Of a DNA stretch of 5,295 nucleotides, positions 1-5,295 are shown in pieces. The stretch lies in the NCBI GenBank assembly GCA_002328865.1, contig DCWO01000125.1, positions 5,071 through 10,365 of the forward strand, written 5' to 3'. This stretch comes from Dehalococcoidia bacterium UBA2160 (GTDB lineage Bacteria; Chloroflexota; Dehalococcoidia; Lucifugimonadales; UBA1123). The notes under the pieces are model-generated. The model was not told where the DNA came from and did no database searches. It saw nothing but the letters and a program-made list of their open reading frames with translations. Position 1 is the first letter of the stretch. Each line of letters opens with the position of its first letter. A program made the position numbers and the translations under genes.

Positions 1-1642
1 CGATATCGCACCCTCCCGGATGCCCCACGAAGTTGTGCCCCAGCGAGATGACCGCCCCCACGTAATCGGGGCCAATGCGATCCGTTCCCGCTGTATTATT
101 CGCCAGTAGAGTGTTTACCATCCGCACCGTCACGTAGCGCTCAACCCACATACCGCCAGCATTCCCAACGGAATAGTTCTCTGTAATTGTCACGTTGGTC
201 ATAGTCGTGTTGTCTGTGGCCGCGAACCCCCCTCCAATGGCAAGATTTCCCCCGGTGTTGCGAGGCACTGAGTTGCCGCTGATGGTAGAGTTGATAAATG
301 TCCCGCCGCCCTGGATTCCTCCATAATGAGCGGCCGTATTGTCGCTTACGGTGCTCTGGAGTAGCGTTACTACACCCCAAATGCCCCCACCGGTGTGCTG
401 AGGAGCCTCGTTGCCGGTGACTGTGCTACCTTCCAGGGTCAGTGTTCCTGAGCTGTAGATCCCACCACCACGACTGCCTGATGAGTTGTCGCTGACCACG
501 CTCTCAACCAGCGTCAGCGTGCCGCTGTTTAGAATTCCGGCGCCGCTGACCTCAAACCCGCTGGTCTTGCCGTGCCGGATCGTGACACCCGATATTGTGA
601 CCACCCCGCCTGTGATCTCGAATACGCGGGATGTCGCCTCTCCGGGGAATGCATGAGCCTGGATGATCGTGTTCTCCGCCCCAGCTCCTGTCAGATCGAG
701 GTCTTTGTCGATAGTTATCTGGGCGCTGATGGTGTACTGCCCCGCCGGAATTTCGATGGTGCTGCCGGGCGCCGCCCGAGCGATAGCCTCTCGCAAAGAG
801 CAGTCCCCATCGCAAACACCGTCGAAAGTGTCGTCTGTCTTGGTAACCGCCAACAGCGGCACTGGCGTGGCAGTTGGCGGCACTGGCGTTGACGTAGGCG
901 GAACCGGTGTGACGGTAGGCGTGGCAGTCGGCGGGACCGGCGCCGCAGGCGGTGGGACGGACGTGGCAGTCGGCCGCGCCGGTGTGAAGGAGGTCGGCGC
1001 CGGCGTCGCAGTAACTGTCGGTGGCGCTGCCACGGGAGAGGTTGGCGATTGAGTTGGAGGCGTGACTGGAACAGGGGTAGCCGTTGAAACAGGCGTCTCC
1101 GGCGCCGACGAGGGAACCACTGGAGGCGCGGCGCTCACAGCGGGCGGGACCGTCGGGGTGAACGTGGGTGGAACCGGCGTGTTGGTCGAAGAAACCACGA
1201 GCGGGGGACCGACGTAGGGGCCAGGGTCAGAATCACCGCTAAGCACAAATATCGCCCCTGCCGCTATGACTCCGACAAAGGCGATTCCCATCACGGCTGG
1301 GATTATTGGGAACCGGGACCGTTTCCGAGGCAGACGCAGCACCTGACGATGGGCGATGGCGCCCACATGCTCGAAGAAGAACTGTTCTTCTCCCCGAACA
1401 CCCGCAAAATCCCCTTCGGGTCGGAACGAGAGCGTGATGACATAGTGGTCTTCGGTTCTCTCTTGCGCCACGACTTCGAAGGCCATGCGCACGCCCTCAA
1501 AGGATTGCCCGTAATTCCCTGGCTCGTCGGTGGCCATCTGCATGGCGAGCACGCGGGCTTGGTCAAGTGAGATGTACCCTGTCACCTCGCCTGCCGAATC
1601 GATCTCGAACGAGTCTTCCTTTTCGCCCTGGTCTTCGGTCAC
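1..1642 (-). CDS. CSLREA-motif beta-helix surface protein with cytosolic domain, membrane anchor and Thr/Pro stalk (C-terminus beyond window)
   Basis: The frame is open from a GTG at 1642 to the left edge (547 codons, no stop reached). Residues 1-107 form a soluble domain containing GYISLDQARVLAMQ and SFRPEGDF; I recall similar N-terminal domains from Chloroflexota hypothetical proteins but cannot name a family. A basic patch (LPRKRSR, about 104-110) precedes one hydrophobic segment (about 113-134), which predicts N-in/C-out topology. Residues about 136-264 are a Thr/Pro/Val stalk (TPVPPTA-like). Residues 277-287 read CDGDCSLREAI, the CSLREA motif found at the head of many bacterial surface beta-helix proteins. 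From about 290 onward there are repeated rungs such as SGTLTLVESVVSDN, EGSTVTGN, INSTISGN and TNVTITEN, ending in NNTAG and SLGHNFVGHPGGC, as in pectate-lyase-like parallel beta-helices. Likely role: a cell-surface adhesin or polysaccharide-binding/lyase-like protein; the substrate is unknown. No catalytic residues can be assigned. The GTG is the only common start codon after the in-frame TAA at 1660-1658; the next in-frame ATG lies inside the conserved-looking domain. Confidence 0.85.
   Translation of the reverse strand, partial: MTEDQGEKEDSFEIDSAGEVTGYISLDQARVLAMQMATDEPGNYGQSFEGVRMAFEVVAQERTEDHYVITLSFRPEGDFAGVRGEEQFFFEHVGAIAHRQVLRLPRKRSRFPIIPAVMGIAFVGVIAAGAIFVLSGDSDPGPYVGPPLVVSSTNTPVPPTFTPTVPPAVSAAPPVVPSSAPETPVSTATPVPVTPPTQSPTSPVAAPPTVTATPAPTSFTPARPTATSVPPPAAPVPPTATPTVTPVPPTSTPVPPTATPVPLLAVTKTDDTFDGVCDGDCSLREAIARAAPGSTIEIPAGQYTISAQITIDKDLDLTGAGAENTIIQAHAFPGEATSRVFEITGGVVTISGVTIRHGKTSGFEVSGAGILNSGTLTLVESVVSDNSSGSRGGGIYSSGTLTLEGSTVTGNEAPQHTGGGIWGVVTLLQSTVSDNTAAHYGGIQGGGTFINSTISGNSVPRNTGGNLAIGGGFAATDNTTMTNVTITENYSVGNAGGMWVERYVTVRMVNTLLANNTAGTDRIGPDYVGAVISLGHNFVGHPGGCDI
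857..941 (-). repeat. Degenerate 21-base tandem repeats encoding the TPVPPT(A/S) stalk
   Basis: Units of 21 bases are clearest at 857-877 and 878-898 (each beginning CGGCACTGGCGT on the plus strand), with more diverged copies to about 941. On the minus strand they encode TPVPPTS/TPVPPTA heptads. The array is the membrane-distal end of a longer Thr/Pro-rich stretch running to about 1236. Such stalks hold a folded domain away from the cell envelope, and threonines of this kind can be glycosylated. Repeat number may vary between strains through slippage; this is an inference. Confidence 0.6.
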
Positions 1643-1737
1643 TTGCCACAGCCCTTCTTACGCGACATCTTCATTTCTAGACCGCCGGAGCCAGTCACGT
1701 CGCCGTCTTCGACGAAAGCTATAGTTGTGTTGCTCAT
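1639..1737 (-). CDS. Possible 32-residue leader ORF overlapping the surface-protein start
   Basis: An ATG at 1737 opens 32 codons (starts MSNTTIAFVEDGDVTG, ends MSRKKGCGK) and stops with TGA at 1641-1639. The stop overlaps the GTG start of the surface-protein gene as GTGA, the arrangement typical of translational coupling. I do not recognise the peptide; it has an acidic first half and a basic, cysteine-containing tail. There is no clear Shine-Dalgarno sequence before the ATG, which weakens the call. Alternatives are that it is the true N-terminus of the surface protein, separated by a frameshift (real, programmed or a sequencing error), or that it is a chance ORF. Confidence 0.35.
   Translation of the reverse strand: MSNTTIAFVEDGDVTGSGGLEMKMSRKKGCGK
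1652..1659 (-). promoter_or_regulatory. Ribosome binding site for the surface-protein GTG start
   Basis: The minus strand reads AAGAAGGG, ending 9 bases before the GTG at 1642. It is a moderate Shine-Dalgarno match lying inside the 32-codon upstream ORF. It supports independent or coupled initiation at the GTG rather than an obligatory fusion with the upstream ORF. Confidence 0.4.
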
Positions 1738-2127
1738 CAATAAGGTCAATCAACCCTGAGAACTCAAAGACCCATCAACTGGGGTGTTGTGCCCCCCGGA
1801 GTACAGCAATCAGCACCAGACGTCCAATCATGTTGACGAACTGGGTTTACACGCCTCCCAACAACCTTTGTCTTCTGACTCTGGCCACCAGTTGATTCCA
1901 TCTCAATCGAAGGATTGTTCTTGCAGGCTATCGACATGCGCTCCAGCTTGCAGCTACAACGCGATTTTCGGTCGGCGTCGAAACAATGTCAAGCGCTGAA
2001 ACCTTGCTCATTTCAAGACAGCTTTGGCGGCAATCGGCCCCGCGCCAGTTGCGTTGACGAAACGGTTGGCCTCGGTTTCCAAGCCGAGATAGGCGCCTCT
2101 CCGTCCAACGATCCTCGGACCGCGAGA

Positions 2128-2156
2128 TTGACCGTCCGACACGGCGTTGATAGACT
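2128..2156 (+). promoter_or_regulatory. Candidate sigma-70-type promoter of the enzyme gene
   Basis: TTGACC (2128-2133) matches the -35 consensus at five of six bases. It is followed after exactly 17 bases by TAGACT (2151-2156), four of six to the -10 consensus. Transcription would begin near 2163, giving a leader of about 50 bases before the GTG at 2215. Inverted GGCGT/ACGCC arms at 2143-2147 and 2161-2165 flank the -10 element and could be a small operator, though 5-base arms may be chance. Confidence 0.35.
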
Positions 2157-2202
2157 CGTCACGCCATCCGGCAAAACCCGATTTCGCCGCCGTCGACCAA
2201 CC

Positions 2203-2208
2203 AGGAGG
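2203..2208 (+). promoter_or_regulatory. Strong ribosome binding site deciding the enzyme start
   Basis: AGGAGG lies 6 bases before the GTG at 2215. This decides for the GTG and against the in-frame ATG at 1915. The site overlaps a 10-base palindrome, GGAGGCCTCC (2204-2213). Confidence 0.85.
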
Positions 2209-2214
2209 CCTCCC

Positions 2215-3354
2215 GTGAAGATCACCGGCATCGAGACCTACTCGCTCAGTTCGCCCCTCGAAAGGCCGTTCGGGTGGTCCCAAGGGTGGATAGATCGCCG
2301 CACCGTGGGCATCGTGAAGGTGTCGACAGACGAAGGCATTGTCGGTTGGGGTGAGGGAGCGGGCGGGCCCGCTGCGGCGGCCGTTCACGATGTGATGGCG
2401 CCGGCGCTGATCGGCCAGGACCCGATGAATCGAGTCGGGCTCTGGCAGAAGATGTTCGCGCGGCTGTACAACGCCAACGTCGCCGTGGGATTCGGCGGCT
2501 CGGCGCTGAGCGCCGTCGACACCGCCCTGTGGGACATCGCGGGCAAGGCGACCGGCCTGTCGGTCTCCGAGCTCCTGGGCGGACGCATCCGCGACCGCAT
2601 CGCAGTCTACGCCACCGGGCTCTACTACACCGAGGGCGAGTTCCCCACAAGGCTGCTGGACGAGGCGACAGGATACGTCGAGGCCGGTTTCATGGGGATG
2701 AAGACCAAGGTCGGCGGCCTGCCGATGGACCAGGACATCAAAAGGGTAGCGGAGCTTCGCAAGGCCATCGGTCCCGACGTCAAGCTGATGATCGACGCCA
2801 ATCAGGCGTACAACGCTCCGTCGGCCATCCGGCTCGGCCAGCGGGTCTCCGAGCACGACATCCTCTGGTTCGAGGAGCCCGTAAACGCGCAGGACCTCGA
2901 AGGCTACCTCCAGGTCAAAGCCGAGCTCCCGATGGCGATATCCGGCGGCGAAAACCTTCGCACGCGCTACGAGTTCAAGGACTTCCTCGCGAGGCGAGCG
3001 TACGACATCGCCCAACCCGACGTGATCAACGTGGGCGGCATCACGGAGATGCGCAACGTTGCTGCAATGGCCAACGCCTTCGGCATTCAAGTGAACCCTC
3101 ACGTCTGGGGCTCGCCGATCATGATTGCAGCGTCGCTGCACGTTGCGGCGTCGATCCCGCCCTGCCCACCCTCCGGCGACCCGGAGCCGTTCGTCCAGGA
3201 GCCGGTGATGGAGTTCGACCGGACCCCCAGCGGCATCCGCGAGGGCCTCGTCGAGGAGCCCTTCGACCAGATCGACGGCTACGTCGCCGTCCCCACCGGC
3301 CCAGGCCTCGGCATCGAGATCGACGAACGCGCGCTGGCCCGCCTCGCGGACTGA
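2215..3354 (+). CDS. Mandelate racemase/muconate lactonizing enzyme family protein (enolase superfamily)
   Basis: Complete protein of 379 residues, GTG start, TGA stop. It has the two-domain enolase-superfamily layout: an N-terminal capping domain (about 1-118, with VSTDEGIVGWGEG) and a TIM-barrel domain. Catalytic positions are all present: K163-T-K165 at the end of the second barrel strand; metal ligands D194 (DANQAY), E220 (FEEPV) and E246 (SGGEN); and the dyad D269 (QPDVINVGG) with H296 (NPHVWGS). These fall one residue short of the K164/K166, D195, E221, E247, D270 and H297 numbering of Pseudomonas mandelate racemase, placing it in the MR subgroup with a KxK motif and a His-Asp dyad. An acidic residue near E333 (VMEFDRTP) and the C-terminal PTGPGLGIEID motif fit sugar-acid members. 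Known reactions in the subgroup begin with Mg-assisted proton abstraction next to a carboxylate: racemisation, epimerisation or acid-sugar dehydration. The substrate cannot be read from this sequence and no sugar transporter or dehydrogenase lies beside it. Cytoplasmic. Confidence 0.93.
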   Translation: MKITGIETYSLSSPLERPFGWSQGWIDRRTVGIVKVSTDEGIVGWGEGAGGPAAAAVHDVMAPALIGQDPMNRVGLWQKMFARLYNANVAVGFGGSALSAVDTALWDIAGKATGLSVSELLGGRIRDRIAVYATGLYYTEGEFPTRLLDEATGYVEAGFMGMKTKVGGLPMDQDIKRVAELRKAIGPDVKLMIDANQAYNAPSAIRLGQRVSEHDILWFEEPVNAQDLEGYLQVKAELPMAISGGENLRTRYEFKDFLARRAYDIAQPDVINVGGITEMRNVAAMANAFGIQVNPHVWGSPIMIAASLHVAASIPPCPPSGDPEPFVQEPVMEFDRTPSGIREGLVEEPFDQIDGYVAVPTGPGLGIEIDERALARLAD

Positions 3355-3406
3355 GTCATGCCTGCGGCTCCATGATCCTTCGATCCGGCCGCACAATCGA
3401 ACCTCG

Positions 3407-3415
3407 TGATACACT
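3407..3415 (+). promoter_or_regulatory. Candidate extended -10 promoter for comEC
   Basis: TGATACACT in the 94-base gap matches the extended -10 pattern TGnTAnAnT. There is no recognisable -35 element upstream. A start near 3422 would leave a leader of about 27 bases containing the ribosome binding site. comEC may instead be read through from the enzyme gene, since I see no terminator hairpin in the gap. Confidence 0.25.
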
Positions 3416-3437
3416 CGCCCGCAACCTGATTGTGAGT

Positions 3438-3442
3438 GGAGG
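3438..3442 (+). promoter_or_regulatory. Ribosome binding site deciding the comEC TTG start
   Basis: GGAGG lies 6 bases upstream of a TTG at 3449. The comEC frame has a TGA stop at 3407-3409 and no ATG or GTG between that stop and the TTG, so this site makes TTG the best start. Confidence 0.75.
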
Positions 3443-3448
3443 AACGCG

Positions 3449-5295
3449 TTGAGGCTACCAGTCCTCTCCGCGGCGTTCGTCATAGGGGTCCTGATCGGTC
3501 TGGGTTCCGGCGTCGATCCATGGGCCGTGGCTTTGTTCCTGCTGGCCGGAGCGTTCCTCGTGCCGCTGGCCGTCAGCCTGCGATGGCGCATCTTGCCCGT
3601 GCTGGCAGTCCCGTTCCTCTTCGCCGGGATGCTCCGGGCTTCGATCGATGACGCTGATGCCGCACGCTCTTTGGATCAGTTCCACGGCAGACGCGACCTG
3701 GTCGTGGAAGGTGTGGTGACTGGCGACCCGTCCTCGGCTGGCCGAGCGACGAGTCTCAGGCTCGCGGTCGAACGGGTGCGGGCAGGCGGCGAGGGCGCCG
3801 ATTGGGTCGAAGCCAACGGCGATGTTTTGGTATTGGTAAGCGAGACCACCGACATCGCCCGAACCAGGGAGAAGCCATTCTTCCGATATGGCGACCGGCT
3901 GGCATTGACAGGCACACTGACCCCTCCGCAGCAGTTCGACGAGTCCGACTACCCTGCGTTTCTGGAGCGTCAACGCATCGGCACCGTGATGACGTTCCCC
4001 CATCCGGCGCTGCTGGACGAAGGCGAAGGCGCTGCGTTCTACCGGGGCTTGTACAGCATCCGGCACAGGCTGTCAGCGTCCCTGGGGCGAGCAGTCCCCG
4101 AACCTCAGGCGTCGTTCACGCAGGCGGTGCTGCTCGGGATTCGAGACAACCTGCCTGACGAACTCGTTGTCGACTTCCGTCGGTCCGGCACGTCTCATCT
4201 ACTCGCGATCTCGGGTCTGCACGTCGGCGTGTTGTTGGGCATCAGCCTCTCGATCAGCGCGGCGGCCGTCGGACGGCGTCGCCAGTTGTACCTGATCGGG
4301 CCGTTGATCGTGATCGCCGGATACACCCTGATCGCCGGCGCTCCTCCCTCCGCGATCCGAGCGGCGATCATGGGCGTCGCATACCTGGGCGCCTTGGCCG
4401 TCGGGCGGCCCCGGAGCGTGCTCCCGTCTCTAGCGTTGGCGGCCTCGGTCATGGTCGCCGCAGAGCCGCGATTGCTGTCGGACGTCTCGTTTCAGCTCAG
4501 CTTCGCGGCCATGACAGGCATCGCACTGCTGAGCACATCGTTGGCCGAACGAGCCACAGCCGTCCTGAGCCTTACCCCGGATCGAGAGGGCGTCGGGCCT
4601 GCCTTGTCCCGGCTGCTCATCGAGGCAATGGCCGTGACGATCTCGGCGACTGCAGCCACCTTGCCTCTCGTCGCGTTCCACTTCCAGCAAGTCTCGCTAG
4701 TCGGCCTGCCGTCGACGCTGTTGACGATGCCGGCGCTGCCGTTCGCCCTCGTGACCGGCGCCGTCGCAGGCACGATCGGGTTGGCGGCGGGCTGGGCAGC
4801 GGCGCCGTTCGGTTGGCTGGCGTGGGCAGCCTCGGCGTACATCACCGGTGTGGCCTCGGCCGTCGGGAGCATCCCAGGCGCGTTGGTGGAGACAGGTCGC
4901 CTGGCGCCGTTTCTGGTTTGGGCATACTACGCAGTCCTGGCGTCGGTCGTATTCAGACGTCAGATTCGACGCCAGGCGATCAAATCTTGGTCATTGATTC
5001 GAGCTTGGGAACAGGCGTGGGCCGATCGCTCGCGGAGTGTGCCGTGGCCGCTGGTCGCGTTGACTTTCGCGACGGCGTGGTTGCTCTGGACCTTTGCGGT
5101 CACGCTGCCCGCAGGCGAGTTGCGCGTCGTGTTCGCGGACGTTGGGCAGGGCGACATGACAATCATCACTACGCCGCGCGGTCACCGGATCGTCGTCGAC
5201 GGCGGACCGTCTCCGGCGAAAGCCGCCCAAGCCGCGAGCTCGGTTCTGCCGTTCTGGGCGCGCTCCATCGATCTGGTCGTGTTGACACACCCCCA
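3449..5295 (+). CDS. comEC: ComEC/Rec2-family DNA uptake channel protein (C-terminus beyond window)
   Basis: Open from TTG 3449 to the right edge: 615 full codons and no stop. ComEC is the inner-membrane channel through which single-stranded DNA enters the cytoplasm during natural transformation. Domains in order: hydrophobic N-terminal segments (about 3-20, 24-42, 46-60); the DUF4131/OB-fold-like region (about 78-190, with VVEGVVTGDP, YGDRLALTGTL at 147 and ESDYPAFLERQ at 165); the multi-pass Competence domain with HLLAISGLHVGV (S255-V261), APPSAIRAAIMG (298-309) and DVSFQLSFAA (345-354); further membrane segments to about 560; then a metallo-beta-lactamase-like domain beginning VVFADVGQGD (D564) and IVVDGG (D584). 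The window ends inside the metal-binding motif THPH, with the second His codon incomplete, so intactness of the nuclease-like domain cannot be judged. About 130-220 residues are probably missing compared with usual family lengths. No comEA or other competence gene is visible in the window. Confidence 0.93.
   Translation, partial: MRLPVLSAAFVIGVLIGLGSGVDPWAVALFLLAGAFLVPLAVSLRWRILPVLAVPFLFAGMLRASIDDADAARSLDQFHGRRDLVVEGVVTGDPSSAGRATSLRLAVERVRAGGEGADWVEANGDVLVLVSETTDIARTREKPFFRYGDRLALTGTLTPPQQFDESDYPAFLERQRIGTVMTFPHPALLDEGEGAAFYRGLYSIRHRLSASLGRAVPEPQASFTQAVLLGIRDNLPDELVVDFRRSGTSHLLAISGLHVGVLLGISLSISAAAVGRRRQLYLIGPLIVIAGYTLIAGAPPSAIRAAIMGVAYLGALAVGRPRSVLPSLALAASVMVAAEPRLLSDVSFQLSFAAMTGIALLSTSLAERATAVLSLTPDREGVGPALSRLLIEAMAVTISATAATLPLVAFHFQQVSLVGLPSTLLTMPALPFALVTGAVAGTIGLAAGWAAAPFGWLAWAASAYITGVASAVGSIPGALVETGRLAPFLVWAYYAVLASVVFRRQIRRQAIKSWSLIRAWEQAWADRSRSVPWPLVALTFATAWLLWTFAVTLPAGELRVVFADVGQGDMTIITTPRGHRIVVDGGPSPAKAAQAASSVLPFWARSIDLVVLTHP

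Larger units (their letters stand above)
1738..2214. other. Divergent intergenic region, 477 bases, no recognised gene
   Basis: This region separates the leftward surface-protein gene from the rightward enzyme gene, so it should carry both promoters. It looks less GC-rich than the genes on either side. The enzyme reading frame stays open upstream to an ATG at 1915, but the encoded extension resembles no part of an enolase-superfamily protein and has no ribosome binding site. Small palindromes are present: AGGCGCCT at 2091-2098, CTCGG/CCGAG arms at 2071-2075 and 2084-2088, and GGCGT/ACGCC arms at 2143-2147 and 2161-2165. None is long enough to call an operator or terminator. I find no tRNA, no T-rich terminator and no convincing promoter for the leftward gene; the best leftward candidate (TTGGAC, 16 bases, TGTACT, in about 1797-1826) is weak. 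Confidence 0.6.

Noticed and set aside
857..941. Short repeats considered as a possible CRISPR array.
   Set aside because: The repeats are degenerate, contiguous and in coding phase, with no unique spacers between them.
663..1052. A Gly/Val-rich plus-strand ORF with GGTGV-type repeats resembling a repeat protein.
   Set aside because: It is the complement of the Thr/Pro stalk of the minus-strand surface protein, whose frame is open throughout and carries the CSLREA and beta-helix motifs.
1780..1797. A GGGG/CCCC hairpin just upstream of the leftward genes, considered as a terminator or attenuator.
   Set aside because: The stem has only four strong pairs and there is no T-run on either strand.
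2204..2213. GGAGGCCTCC palindrome covering the ribosome binding site, considered as an RNA switch.
   Set aside because: A palindrome with no loop cannot fold on itself beyond three pairs, and no surrounding sequence extends the stem. It is probably a by-product of the AGGAGG motif.
1915..2214. A 100-residue N-terminal extension of the enzyme from an in-frame ATG.
   Set aside because: The GTG at 2215 has a perfect AGGAGG at ideal spacing and gives a protein starting exactly where family members start (MKITGIETY). The extension resembles no known domain.
2529..3452. A 307-codon plus-strand frame overlapping the enzyme.
   Set aside because: Its translation is dominated by Arg, Gly, Pro and His, typical of an out-of-frame reading of GC-rich coding DNA, and the overlapping frame carries all catalytic motifs.
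2008..3591. A 527-codon open frame on the minus strand covering the whole enzyme gene.
   Set aside because: It lies opposite a clearly conserved enolase-superfamily gene, and over that gene its translation is rich in Arg, Asp, Val and Gly with no recognisable domain. This is the usual antisense shadow of a GC-rich gene.

Overview
The window holds the start or body of three recognisable genes, plus one possible tiny upstream ORF and one sizeable divergent intergenic region. The coding parts are GC-rich, with GTG and TTG starts and strong GGAGG-type ribosome binding sites. Three things together point to Chloroflexota, most likely a Dehalococcoidia/SAR202-type lineage: a CSLREA beta-helix surface protein on a Thr/Pro stalk, an enolase-superfamily enzyme of the mandelate racemase type (a family known to be strongly expanded in SAR202), and a comEC gene. 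This placement is an inference, because no rRNA or other phylogenetic marker is present.

Layout. Positions 1-1642 (minus strand, C-terminus beyond the left edge) encode a surface protein: a cytosolic N-terminal domain, one membrane anchor, a Thr/Pro-rich stalk of about 130 residues, a CSLREA motif and a right-handed beta-helix. A 32-codon ORF (1737-1639, minus) ends in a GTGA overlap with its GTG start. Positions 1738-2214 are a divergent intergenic region with a candidate promoter for the rightward gene. Positions 2215-3354 (plus) encode a complete 379-residue mandelate racemase/muconate lactonizing-type enzyme with all expected catalytic residues. After a 94-base gap, 3449-5295 (plus, truncated by the right edge) encodes ComEC, the DNA-uptake channel of natural transformation, from its TTG start to the first histidine of its metallo-beta-lactamase motif.

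The genes do not form an obvious pathway. The surface protein is transcribed away from the other two, and the enzyme and comEC are co-directional but separated by a gap with its own candidate promoter. I see no mobile element, CRISPR array, tRNA, rRNA or defence-type system. The most unusual items are the inside-out architecture of the surface protein and the overlap or possible frameshift at its start.
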